Below, piece by piece: positions 6,915-13,843 of a stretch of DNA of 16,008 nucleotides. The position numbers and the translations under genes are program-made. Within the stretch, counting starts at the first letter, position 1, and the number at the start of each line of letters is the position of its first letter. The notes beneath the pieces are model-generated. The model was not told the origin of the DNA, did not search any database, and saw nothing but the letters and a program-made list of their open reading frames with translations. Origin of the DNA: JAHJDR01 sp964609965 (lineage in GTDB: Bacteria; UBA10199; JADGCS01). The stretch lies in the NCBI GenBank assembly GCA_964609965.1, contig CAZSTS010000032.1, forward strand, positions 1-16,008. Reading direction: 5' to 3'.

Positions 6915-7565
6915 CTATTTCTTTTTATTTCCCTTATCTTTTGTCTTTTCCTTTTGTTCTGTATCTGCACGATATTCAACCACACTATCTATTAGACCAT
7001 ATTCCTTGGCCTCCAGTCCAGACATAAAATTGTCTCGTTCTGTGTCTTCTTCTATTTTTTTGACGGGTTGCTTGGTGTGGCCTGCCAAAACCTTGTTCAA
7101 ATCGTCTTTTAATCTAAGGATTTCGCGGGCATGGATCTCAATATCTGTTGCTTGTCCTTGGGTTCCGCCTAAGGGTTGGTGGATCATGATACGTGAATGA
7201 GGTAGCGCGTATCGTTTTCCTGGAGGGCCTGAGGCCAGGAGTAAAGCTGCCATAGAAGCTGCTTGTCCCATACAAATTGTTGATACATCGGGTTTTACAT
7301 ATTGCATGGTATCATAAATAGCCATTCCAGCTGTGATGGAACCACCTGGCGAATTTATATAAAGTTGAATGTCTTTTTCGTGGTCTTCTGATTCTAAGAA
7401 GAGCATTTGAGCAATAATAACATTAGCCACAGTGTCGTCAATAGCAGAACCCATGAAAATGATTCTGTCTTTTAAAAGTCGTGAATAAATATCGTAAGCT
7501 CTCTCACCACGATGAGTGTTTTCTACAACCATAGGGACTAGTGTGGATTGTAAAATATTTGTCAT
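6915..7565 (-). CDS. clpP: ATP-dependent Clp protease proteolytic subunit ClpP
   Basis: 216 residues. Serine peptidase that forms the double-heptamer degradation chamber for ClpX. The catalytic triad is intact: S104 in GQAASMA, H129 in RIMIHQP and D178 in ERDNFM. The first residues (MTNILQSTLVPMVVENT) include the short propeptide and axial-loop region, with the conserved PMVVE..HRGERAYDIYSRLL start. AAGGA six bases upstream supports this ATG. The C-terminus carries an extra Lys/Glu-rich tail of about 15 residues (QKEKTKDKGNKKK). Preceded by tig with a gap of 56 bases that holds an octamer repeat. Confidence 0.97.
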   Translation of the reverse strand: MTNILQSTLVPMVVENTHRGERAYDIYSRLLKDRIIFMGSAIDDTVANVIIAQMLFLESEDHEKDIQLYINSPGGSITAGMAIYDTMQYVKPDVSTICMGQAASMAALLLASGPPGKRYALPHSRIMIHQPLGGTQGQATDIEIHAREILRLKDDLNKVLAGHTKQPVKKIEEDTERDNFMSGLEAKEYGLIDSVVEYRADTEQKEKTKDKGNKKK

Positions 7566-7584
7566 AAGATTTCCTTGTTATGTC

Positions 7585-7616
7585 AGGGCGTCGGGACGTC
7601 AGGACGTCAGGACGTC
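7585..7616. repeat. Octamer tandem repeat (4 units) between tig and clpP
   Basis: Plus-strand units AGGGCGTC, GGGACGTC, AGGACGTC and AGGACGTC run head to tail, ending five bases before the tig stop codon. GACGTC is itself a palindrome, so the tract can fold. It lies inside the tig-clpP transcript, 19 bases before the clpP start codon. Confidence 0.8.
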
Positions 7617-7621
7617 TTAAC

Positions 7622-8821
7622 TTAGGTCATGTTTGCATTATCGATGATGAGTTCCATTGTTTTATCTAAAACAATTTGAGTTGCTAGAGAAGACATCATG
7701 TTGTTCTTTTTATAGAGGTTTCGGATTTCATCAACAGGTTGTCTGTAAATTTGAGATAATGTCATTAATCGGAATTCAACGTCTTGCTGTGTAGCTTGAA
7801 TTTTTTCTTTTTGGGCAATGGCATCTAAGATGAGTTCGATTTTAAAGCGATCAATCACCTCGTCTTTGTCTTGTTTTGTTCTTTTAACTTCTTCGTCAAC
7901 GAGGGTTTGTGGTGCATCGAACTTATGCTCTTTAAGCAATGTCTTTCTTATGCTTTTAGCGTATTCTTGCCGAAACTCTCCTTCTTTGCGTTTGATAAGA
8001 GAAGCTTTGAGCTCTGTTTTGACTTGTTCTAGATTTTCCTTTCCTATGTCTTTAGCAAGGTCATCATCGATGGCAGGGAGAGTTTTTGTATGAATGTTTT
8101 TGAGCGTAATTTTGTATGAGGCCTTTTTTCCTGCAAGGTCTTTTTCAAAATAATCTTTAGGGAAAGTCATTTCAATATCGCGTGTTTCATCTTTGGCCAT
8201 GCCGTCAATGTTGCTTTCAAATTCTGGCAAGAGCTGTCCTTTGCCATATTCAAAAACATAATCTTTTGCTGTTCCCCCTTTGAAAACTTTTCCATCAATT
8301 TTTCCTGTAAAATCTATAGTAGCCACCAACCCTTTTGCTAGGTTTGTTTTACCTTCTATGGGAGCAAGTTGAGCCATGCTTTCTTGTAGACGTGTCAGTT
8401 CTGCTTTGATCTCATCATCGGTGATTTTTGCAGTTTGTTTCTTAACTTTTAATCCTTTGTATTCTTTGAGATCGAATTTAGGTTTGATTTCGAATTCGAT
8501 GGTATACGTGTAATCTTTGTCTTTTTGTATGGGCTGTGTATCAAACTTTGGTTCAGTAATAGGAGTTAGTTGGTGTTCGGTAAGGGCTTTGATGTAGGAT
8601 TCGGTAACCGTAAAATTAAGACACTCATAATCAATTTCGGCTCCATAATTACGATCAAGTATATGGGTTGGTATTTTACCGGGCCTGAATCCCGAAACTT
8701 TGGCCTTCTGACTGACTTTTTGATAGGCCTTTTTTCGGAATTCATTAATTTGTTCTGTTGGCACTGTGACAGTAATTTTCTTTTTAGTGCTGGTAATATC
8801 TTTAATCTTTGTTGTAACCAT
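7622..8821 (-). CDS. tig: Trigger factor (ribosome-associated chaperone and prolyl isomerase)
   Basis: 399 residues from the ATG at 8819-8821, which has AAGGA with a seven-base gap before it; the frame stays open further upstream into the tRNA gene, but those codons are not part of the protein. Binds the ribosome at the exit tunnel and assists folding of nascent chains. The ribosome-binding signature GFRPGKIP is at residues 44-51. The central FKBP-type domain runs over roughly residues 150-235 (KGLVATIDFTGKIDG ... FPKDYFEKDLAGKKASYKITLKNI). A helical C-terminal chaperone domain follows. Slightly shorter than the E. coli protein (432). The tig-clpP-clpX order is the widespread arrangement. Confidence 0.95.
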   Translation of the reverse strand: MVTTKIKDITSTKKKITVTVPTEQINEFRKKAYQKVSQKAKVSGFRPGKIPTHILDRNYGAEIDYECLNFTVTESYIKALTEHQLTPITEPKFDTQPIQKDKDYTYTIEFEIKPKFDLKEYKGLKVKKQTAKITDDEIKAELTRLQESMAQLAPIEGKTNLAKGLVATIDFTGKIDGKVFKGGTAKDYVFEYGKGQLLPEFESNIDGMAKDETRDIEMTFPKDYFEKDLAGKKASYKITLKNIHTKTLPAIDDDLAKDIGKENLEQVKTELKASLIKRKEGEFRQEYAKSIRKTLLKEHKFDAPQTLVDEEVKRTKQDKDEVIDRFKIELILDAIAQKEKIQATQQDVEFRLMTLSQIYRQPVDEIRNLYKKNNMMSSLATQIVLDKTMELIIDNANMT

Positions 8822-8851
8822 TAGTGTTCCTTTAAATTGAGTGAAATAATG

Positions 8852-8933
8852 TGCGAGCGGGGGGACTCGAACCCCCAAGCCTTGCGGCGCTAGGTCCTAA
8901 GCCTAGTGCGTCTGCCAATTCCGCCACGCTCGC
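8852..8933 (-). tRNA. tRNA-Leu (anticodon UAG)
   Basis: The minus strand folds as a class II tRNA: acceptor stem GCGAGCG with CGCTCGC, D-arm GCGGAATTGGCAGACGC, anticodon stem CTAGG/CCTAG around the loop CTTAGGA (anticodon TAG, reads CUN), a long variable arm GCC-GCAA-GGC, and T-arm GGGGG-TTCGAGT-CCCCC. The discriminator is A, as expected for leucine. CCA is not encoded (the next bases are CAT), so a CCA-adding enzyme must complete it. Only 30 bases separate it from tig with no terminator between, so tRNA and mRNA are probably co-transcribed and processed. Confidence 0.97.
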
Positions 8934-8979
8934 ACAAAGAAGATTTAGCACGGTTTGCTGCTAAATTCGAGCGCCACAC

Positions 8980-9008
8980 ATCTAAATGACTGGATATGCT
9001 TGTGTCAA
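8980..9008 (-). promoter_or_regulatory. Candidate sigma-70 promoter for tRNA-Leu/tig/clpP/clpX
   Basis: On the minus strand a perfect -35 TTGACA (9003-9008) is followed after 17 bases by TTAGAT (8980-8985), a weak -10 matching three of six consensus bases. Transcription would start near 8973, about 40 bases before the tRNA. The 8-base inverted repeat at 8943-8966 would be just inside the transcript. Confidence 0.45.
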
Positions 9009-9268
9009 GTTGTCTTAAATAAATCAATGGTTTGGCTTGGATTTCAGTAATTTTGAGGTGTGGTTTCAATCCATTTACCATTGTGAAAAAAAAAGGGGGG
9101 GGTGTTGGATGCCGGGTGTTGAAAAATTCACTTTATTTGACATTAATTAACAGCCAAAACAACAGCCATTATTAGTAGTAAATTGCCCTGATGTAGTAAA
9201 ATCAAGCTGTTACCGACTATAATGACGCATAATGCTGTAAACACATCGCAATAAGGGAGATAATGCTG

Positions 9269-9274
9269 TATAAT
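9269..9274 (+). promoter_or_regulatory. Candidate -10 element for the mini-lipoprotein gene
   Basis: A perfect TATAAT preceded directly by TG, without a good -35. Transcription would begin near 9281, giving a leader of only about 11 bases to the TTG at 9292. The box partly overlaps the second copy of the direct repeat ATAATGCTGTA; the copies are 31 bases apart, about three helical turns, so the repeat may be an operator pair. Confidence 0.35.
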
Positions 9275-9291
9275 ATAAGTATGGAGCGGGC

Positions 9292-9522
9292 TTGCGCCTG
9301 TCGCTAATTATGCATGTGTTTAAGATAGCCATTATCTTCCTCACGATGTTTCTCGCCGTTTTTTTCATCTCTTGCGGGGGAGGACATCACGCTTCTCACT
9401 CACCTAATGCTGTAGATCAGCAATTAGATTTTGAAAGTCTTGGTGATGATTGGAGTGAAAGTGGTGATAAAGCTGAGGATGAGATTGATCTTGAAGATGG
9501 GGTGCCGTCTGTTACGGTGTAA
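9292..9522 (+). CDS. Small predicted lipoprotein, unknown function
   Basis: 76 residues from a TTG at 9292 that has GGAG five bases upstream; the alternative ATG at 9310 (70 residues) has no ribosome site. A hydrophobic stretch (residues 9-26) ends in F-I-S-C with the lipobox cysteine C28, followed by GGGHHASHS. The mature part of about 49 residues is short, His-containing at its start and strongly acidic after (FESLGDDWSESGDKAEDEIDLEDG), hence probably unstructured. A short overlapping frame (9263-9307, well placed after AAGGGAG) stops two bases before the ATG at 9310 and could couple translation. The TAA stop shares its two A with the first bases of the palindromic element at 9521, so the natural C-terminus may have been cut by that element. 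No family recognised. Confidence 0.55.
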   Translation: MRLSLIMHVFKIAIIFLTMFLAVFFISCGGGHHASHSPNAVDQQLDFESLGDDWSESGDKAEDEIDLEDGVPSVTV

Positions 9523-9648
9523 GGCGCTTCTAAAAACTAACCATCTGCGGCGTTGAATTAAAATTGCGCTCAGTTACGTACCTATATGCACGCTCCTTCG
9601 CTCAATTTTTAATTCGCCTTGCATCTGGGCAGTTTTTAGAAGCGCCTT
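9521..9648. repeat. 128-bp palindromic element with 18-bp perfect terminal inverted repeats
   Basis: AAGGCGCTTCTAAAAACT (9521-9538) is the exact reverse complement of 9631-9648. The similarity continues inward imperfectly: GAATTAAAATTG on the left matches GAATTAAAAATTG read from the right, giving arms of roughly 45 bases. The centre has TACGTACC and GCACGCTCC. It lies between the convergent mini-lipoprotein and glnE genes, and ACTTTTTTCTTT follows on the plus strand, so it may also act as a terminator. Its shape is that of a REP/MITE-type dispersed repeat with no coding capacity. Confidence 0.75.
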
Positions 9649-9696
9649 ATACTTTTTTCTTTCTGTCATAAAGCTCCACGTATTCGCTTTATGTTT

Positions 9697-11025
9697 TCAT
9701 GTTCTAGCGCGTTTATTCGTCCTCTCCGCCTTTGGCCGATCGGACGCACTTTTCTTATATATATTCTCAAAAATCTTTCTAACTTCTTCTTTCATGTTTT
9801 CAACAAGGTCTTTTAACGATTTGCTATTCGAATAGCCCAACCTCTCGCTAATTTTTTCATATGCATCTGAGTTATATTCTAGAAAAGATTCCGAACGTTT
9901 TTTGTTTAGGTGTAATAAAGACTCTACTGTACGAAAGGTGAGGTGGGCTTCAGTAAGATTTTTGAGATCATTTTGAGATAAGCAGTCATGATCTTTTAGA
10001 GTGTTCAAAACATCAAACAAGGGGCGCTGTTTAATGGCTGGAAAAAGCCGGCCGTTTTTTAATTGAAAGTAGTGCAAGATAAACTCAATATCCATCAAAC
10101 AACCAGATCCTAGTTTAATATCGATGCCATTATCCGAGGTTTTTGCACGCTCGCGAATGACTCTTTGTCGAATTTGATACATGTAGGGGATGAAGTGTTT
10201 TGAAAGAGGTCTGTCGAATGCCAGTTTTTCAATTTGATTTTGCAAGAGATCTTGAAAATCCCATTCTGTTGACATGGCCCTTGCCCTAATAAGCGCTTGG
10301 CGTTCCCAGGGTTCGGCTCTGTTCATTTGGTGGTCAATAAAATGGTCGTACGAGATCACTAAGGTCCCCGCGTTTCCAGAGGGTCTAAGCTCAGTATCTA
10401 TTTGATAGCAGCGGCCTGCAGCTGTCATGACAGAAAGAGTGTTAATATATTTTTGTGCGAGCTTTACAAAGTATTGATGATTATTGATGGAAACATTGCC
10501 TATTGTATCGCCACGGTGTGAGAAGACAAAAATGATATCAAGGTCTGAATAGTAATTGATTTCTTGTCCGCCTAATTTTCCCATAGCAACAATGGCAAGA
10601 TGAGCCTCTAGGTTTTGCTTATATGAGTTCAAATAAGAAGGCATGCCATACTTCTCTTGCATGCTTTGATTGAGTCGATTGTAGGCAACAAACAATATAT
10701 TGTCTGCAATATCTGATAAGTTTCTTAATATGTGTTTGCGGTTATCTAATGGTTTGTCTTCGAATGAAGTGATGATTTTTTGATGTTCTTTGGTTTTGTA
10801 TTTACGAAGAGCGTCAAAAAAAGATTCATCATCTTTGAATATTTTAAATTGTTTTTCCAAGTCTAAACGAAGTTCTAATGATTTTTTGCGTGTTGTATTT
10901 TGATAAACGCTGGTGTTTAAACGAGGGTCCTTTTTGAAGCTAGAAAAAGAATCTTCATTAGGTTCGTTAATGACAGGAAATTGGGGGGCGTTTGTGGGCG
11001 GTTGTTTATTTTTCATAAACTTCAT
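9697..11025 (-). CDS. glnE: GlnE C-terminal half as a separate gene: glutamine synthetase adenylyltransferase domain
   Basis: 442 residues from the ATG at 11023-11025 (a TTG one codon earlier and an ATG three codons later are alternatives; no strong ribosome site). Corresponds to the second nucleotidyltransferase unit of GlnE, which adenylylates and so inactivates glutamine synthetase. Visible: GKLGG (residues about 149-153), SDLD with both metal-binding aspartates, TELRPSGNAG, EPWERQALIRARA, and LMDIEF in the helical domain, ending in a basic tail (SDRPKAERTNKRART). Residues 1-60 look like a Pro/Asn/Lys-rich linker, not like GlnE. Its start lies 20 bases inside the gene for the adenylyl-removase half, in another frame, so translation is probably coupled. 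The two proteins must presumably associate or act separately. Confidence 0.85.
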   Translation of the reverse strand: MKFMKNKQPPTNAPQFPVINEPNEDSFSSFKKDPRLNTSVYQNTTRKKSLELRLDLEKQFKIFKDDESFFDALRKYKTKEHQKIITSFEDKPLDNRKHILRNLSDIADNILFVAYNRLNQSMQEKYGMPSYLNSYKQNLEAHLAIVAMGKLGGQEINYYSDLDIIFVFSHRGDTIGNVSINNHQYFVKLAQKYINTLSVMTAAGRCYQIDTELRPSGNAGTLVISYDHFIDHQMNRAEPWERQALIRARAMSTEWDFQDLLQNQIEKLAFDRPLSKHFIPYMYQIRQRVIRERAKTSDNGIDIKLGSGCLMDIEFILHYFQLKNGRLFPAIKQRPLFDVLNTLKDHDCLSQNDLKNLTEAHLTFRTVESLLHLNKKRSESFLEYNSDAYEKISERLGYSNSKSLKDLVENMKEEVRKIFENIYKKSASDRPKAERTNKRART

Positions 11026-12343
11026 CAAAGATTCTTTTTACCGCTGATTGTACGTTTAACAGGTTTTCTTCTAATATCTCTACAGCTTCATTAGTGTTAT
11101 TTGTAAAGCCCATTCGTCTTGCAATTTTAAACTTATGTCCAGCATCAGATTTAAATACATGTGTTTGTTGCTCATTCTCCATTTGAATGCAAGATTCCAT
11201 GCGCCTCAAAAACAGGTAGCTTTGTTTTAATACGTTGACTGTTTGAGCTGTGATAAACTTTTGAGTCTCGATGGCTTTGAGTGCCATGAGTGTGTTTTGT
11301 TCTTGAATGGCTGGAAATTTTCCACCGTAGAGGAGCTGAAAACCCTGAATAAAAAACTCAATGTCACGAATTCCACCATGATCACATTTAAGATTTATAC
11401 CATCATATTCTTTGTCTTGGGACTCTTGGGAAATACGTGATTTAATATCCCAAATATTATGGATTGTTTTTTCATCAAAGTATTTTCGATAAACAAATGG
11501 TTTTAGCATAGAAAGAAAACGATCGCCAAGGTTTGTGTTTTGAAACAAAGGGGATCCTTTAATATAGGCTTGTCGTTCCCATTCTTCTCCAAATGTTTGG
11601 TAGTAACGTTCCATGGCGCCGAGAGAGTTTGCTAGAACACCTGTTTTGCCCTCTGGTCTCAGGTCCCAATCGACTCTAAAGAAAAAACCATCTTGATCGT
11701 TTTGGCTTAAATCAAAACCTGTTTGGGTAAAAAGGTTTGAGAAAAATTCATGGTTTGTGATTTTCTCGCTTGTACCGTCTTTTTCATAAAGGCCTACAAT
11801 GTCGATATCAGAACTGTAGTTAAGCTCACAGCCACCAAGCTTTCCTAAAGCGATGACGGCATAATCCCCAATGGCTTCTTTATCGAGCTTGTTTTTTGTA
11901 ATGAGTTTATCAAAGTTGGTTGTTAAGTAATGTGACGTAATGGCAGTAGCCAAAAAAGAGAATTCTCGGTATGTGACTTCTTGATCAAGGCCCAAAAGTT
12001 CCCTGATTGTTAGTCTTAAGTATTCTTGGTATTTATATTTCTTTAATGTGGAAGTAGGGTTTTGATGGGTATTAACAATTGATTTCACCTCATTGGTAAA
12101 TTGGGACAGAGGTTTTTCCTTGGTGAGATAAGATGAGTTTTGATACTGTTCATAGACCCATGTATTTGTAATAATAAATCGGCACAAAAAGGGAGAATTG
12201 CCAAAAATCTTTAAAAAGCTGTGATTGTCTTTATTTGTCTGAAAGGCTTTGTGATGGTTTTTTTTAAATTCGCTGGAAAATTCTTTATAGAAGTTTTCTG
12301 CTTCGTTTGGGTTAGCGCTGTTTTTGAAAATGTCTTTAGCCAT
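11006..12343 (-). CDS. glnE: GlnE N-terminal half as a separate gene: glutamine synthetase adenylyl-removase domain
   Basis: 445 residues. Corresponds to the first half of the usual bifunctional GlnE (about 950 residues in E. coli), which removes AMP from glutamine synthetase under control of PII. Visible: the FGNSPFLCRFII segment (47-58), GKLGG (167-171), SDID with both catalytic aspartates (D179, D181), WDLRPEGKTGVLANSL, GEEWERQAYIKG, and GGIRDIEFFIQ at the start of the helical bundle. It ends cleanly at the domain boundary (RIFDEVYEK). Both active-site motifs of both halves are intact, which argues against decay. Either a genuine gene fission or a recent frameshift; the linker-like start of the second gene favours fission. 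No good ribosome site precedes the ATG. Confidence 0.85.
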   Translation of the reverse strand: MAKDIFKNSANPNEAENFYKEFSSEFKKNHHKAFQTNKDNHSFLKIFGNSPFLCRFIITNTWVYEQYQNSSYLTKEKPLSQFTNEVKSIVNTHQNPTSTLKKYKYQEYLRLTIRELLGLDQEVTYREFSFLATAITSHYLTTNFDKLITKNKLDKEAIGDYAVIALGKLGGCELNYSSDIDIVGLYEKDGTSEKITNHEFFSNLFTQTGFDLSQNDQDGFFFRVDWDLRPEGKTGVLANSLGAMERYYQTFGEEWERQAYIKGSPLFQNTNLGDRFLSMLKPFVYRKYFDEKTIHNIWDIKSRISQESQDKEYDGINLKCDHGGIRDIEFFIQGFQLLYGGKFPAIQEQNTLMALKAIETQKFITAQTVNVLKQSYLFLRRMESCIQMENEQQTHVFKSDAGHKFKIARRMGFTNNTNEAVEILEENLLNVQSAVKRIFDEVYEK

Positions 12344-12389
12344 CTATGAGGGGACTAGTATAAATTTAAAATAAATTCATGCTTATTTA

Positions 12390-12461
12390 CGGTTCATAGT
12401 TCAGAGTTCGTTGTTCGTAGTGGGGGATCTCCTTCTACGAATTACCAACCACGAACTAATT
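12390..12461. repeat. Two facing heptamer arrays downstream of rlpA
   Basis: Units CGGTTCA, TAGTTCA, GAGTTCG and TTGTTCG (12390-12417) are followed after a short spacer by CTACGAA, TTACCAA, CCACGAA and CTAATTC (12434-12461), which run as approximate complements. TTCGTAG (12414-12420) and CTACGAA (12434-12440) form a perfect stem. The second array covers the rlpA stop codon. Probably the 3' hairpin of the rlpA transcript; it separates rlpA from glnE. Confidence 0.65.
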
Positions 12462-12956
12462 CAATTTTGGATAGTCAGCTCTGTAAGAAAAAGGCTTTTT
12501 ATTAAGGACGATTTCCATTTTGACTGGGACGACGCCGTCTCCAACCATTCCAAGATGTTTGGCGGCCAGAAAGGAAAGATCAATATTACGTCCACGAATA
12601 TAAGGGCCTCTGTCATTGATTCTAACAACAACAGATTCTCCATTAATAAGATTGGTCACCTTAACGATTGAATCAAAGGCCAATTTTTTATGGGCTGCAC
12701 TTAGGGTGTGCATGTTATAATACTCACCATTGGCAGTGCGACGACCATGAAAACGATCCCCGTACCAGCTTGCCTTGCCATAAACAATTTTATCAAAGAT
12801 TTTTGCTTTTTGAGAGATCTTTTTTGTCGATTCCTGGATTGGAGGTTCATCGATTTTAGATGATTCGCTAGATCCAGTATTATATGGCATAGCAGCTACA
12901 ATAAAGAGGAAAGCTACTATTAACATGATTTTGTGTTCGATCTTAGTTGGAAACAT
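12456..12956 (-). CDS. rlpA: RlpA-like double-psi beta-barrel protein (septal ring lytic transglycosylase family)
   Basis: 166 residues. RlpA proteins cleave peptidoglycan strands lacking stem peptides at the division septum. The catalytic domain is residues 58-151: YGKASWYGDRFHGRRTANGE, then SAAHKKL (H89 candidate catalytic histidine), VKVTNL.NG, and VRINDRGPY (D115, the expected catalytic acid), RNIDLS and AAKHLGM. The N-terminus has a hydrophobic stretch (11-23) but no lipobox cysteine, unlike the lipoprotein form in E. coli, so it is secreted or membrane-anchored. The C-terminal SPOR domain that targets RlpA to denuded glycans is missing; short single-domain versions are common. It is divergent from the TPR protein gene with 87 bases between. 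Confidence 0.88.
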   Translation of the reverse strand: MFPTKIEHKIMLIVAFLFIVAAMPYNTGSSESSKIDEPPIQESTKKISQKAKIFDKIVYGKASWYGDRFHGRRTANGEYYNMHTLSAAHKKLAFDSIVKVTNLINGESVVVRINDRGPYIRGRNIDLSFLAAKHLGMVGDGVVPVKMEIVLNKKPFSYRADYPKLN

Positions 12957-13043
12957 GCGGCCATTATCGATCTTAGCCTACAGAAGTTGCTATGTTTATT
13001 GTTTTAGTGAAAAATTGCCAAACTTGCGTTATGTTAATAAGAT

Positions 13044-13763
13044 ATGAGAGCCACCCCTTTAATATTATTAGCTTTTTTCATCACTGCAGGGCTTTTGTTT
13101 TCTGCAACAGGTCTTTGTTCTGATCTACCCAAGTTCTATAAAGAACGTGAGTTTGGGCGCATTATTACGCTTTTAGAGGGCCTTCCTGATACAGCTCAAA
13201 ACGAAGAATCTTACACCTATCTTGCTCTGAGTTATACTCAGAAGAGAGATTATGAAAAGGCAAAGGGTGTTTTGCTAAAACTCTTGGCTTTAGATCCAGA
13301 TTACCATGTGTATCGAATTAAGTATGATTTAGATTTTTCAATTGTGCTTGAAAAAACAGATTTAAGGAAAAAATTAGACTCATTTCAATCAGGCACAGTA
13401 CTAGCTAGGCATTTTATTCAAGGACATGAGGTTGTCCAAACTTCTCATGGAACTTATTTTTATTGGAATGGAGTTAGGATTTTTTTGACAAATGAATTAT
13501 CAGTAGCGCAAGCAGGTTTTGTTGATAGTGATACCATCTACTATCTTGGTCATTCTCTGAAAAAGAAAAATCGTAAGGCATCGCAAACCTTGTATTTCTA
13601 TTCAGGAAAAGAAAGGCGTCTTCTTAAAGAAATTCCCTTAGAGGGAAGCTTGGAAGCCATTCGTATTGAAGGAGATTCACAGATTCTTGTGCAGACGACG
13701 AAGGGATATTGGGTAGTGGATACAGGGTCTTGGGACCGGACGAGATTGAAAAATGAAAAGTGA
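13044..13763 (+). CDS. Secreted TPR-containing protein, unknown function
   Basis: 239 residues. Signal peptide of about 25 residues (hydrophobic 5-21, cleavage near GLC-SD). Residues 29-90 have two tetratricopeptide-like helical pairs (FYKEREFGRIITLLEGLPD, then YTYLALSYTQKRDYEKAKGVLLKLLALDPD), a protein-interaction scaffold. Residues 105-239 are beta-rich with short strand-turn repeats (YFYWNGVRIFLTNE, TIYYLGHS, QTLYFYSGKERRLLKEI, GYWVVDTGSWDRTRL), like part of a propeller. I do not recognise the family; an envelope or periplasmic partner protein is likely. The final codons and the stop are formed by a heptamer array (13744-13778). It shares the intergenic region with rlpA, which may point to cell-wall work, though that is only context. 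Confidence 0.75.
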   Translation: MRATPLILLAFFITAGLLFSATGLCSDLPKFYKEREFGRIITLLEGLPDTAQNEESYTYLALSYTQKRDYEKAKGVLLKLLALDPDYHVYRIKYDLDFSIVLEKTDLRKKLDSFQSGTVLARHFIQGHEVVQTSHGTYFYWNGVRIFLTNELSVAQAGFVDSDTIYYLGHSLKKKNRKASQTLYFYSGKERRLLKEIPLEGSLEAIRIEGDSQILVQTTKGYWVVDTGSWDRTRLKNEK

Positions 13764-13820
13764 AAAATGAAAAATGAACAATAGTTTTTTATTGTTCATT
13801 TATGTATTATTCACTTTTCA
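13744..13820. terminator. Heptamer array plus long hairpin, likely bidirectional terminator
   Basis: Five units GATTGAA, AAATGAA, AAGTGAA, AAATGAA and AAATGAA (13744-13778) run through the stop codon of the TPR gene. AATGAACAAT (13773-13782) pairs perfectly with ATTGTTCATT (13791-13800), with a T-rich loop, and TGAAAAGTGA (13754-13763) pairs perfectly with TCACTTTTCA (13811-13820), giving a two-stage hairpin between convergent genes. Confidence 0.7.
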
Positions 13821-13822
13821 AT

Positions 13823-13843
13823 GTTCCTAGGAACTAGGAACGA
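13823..13843. repeat. Three-unit heptamer repeat at the 3' end of the surface protein gene
   Basis: GTTCCTA, GGAACTA and GGAACGA. GTTCCTA (13823-13829) and TAGGAAC (13835-13841) form a 7-bp hairpin that includes the TAG stop codon of the minus-strand gene. Confidence 0.6.

Larger units (their letters stand above)
8934..9291. other. Intergenic region between divergent tRNA-Leu and mini-lipoprotein gene
   Basis: Contents, from the tRNA side: a perfect 8-base inverted repeat ATTTAGCA/TGCTAAAT (8943-8966, loop of 8); a candidate minus-strand promoter (8980-9008); a homopolymer junction A9-G8 (9086-9102); three 7-base units GTGTTGG, ATGCCGG and GTGTTGA (9102-9122); the 11-base direct repeat ATAATGCTGTA at 9229-9239 and 9260-9270; and a TATAAT at 9269-9274. 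No protein-coding gene is convincing here. Confidence 0.6.

Noticed and set aside
8822..8878. Upstream extension of the trigger factor frame
   Set aside because: It runs into the tRNA-Leu gene, and the ATG at 8821 has its own AAGGA; homologues begin there.
12411..12859. Plus-strand frames overlapping rlpA
   Set aside because: Complementary to a conserved double-psi barrel gene, with no recognisable domain or start signal.
13014..13043. TTGCCA-N17-TAAGAT promoter before the TPR gene
   Set aside because: The -10 would touch the start codon, requiring transcription to begin inside the gene; not credible without a downstream start, and none exists before the signal peptide.
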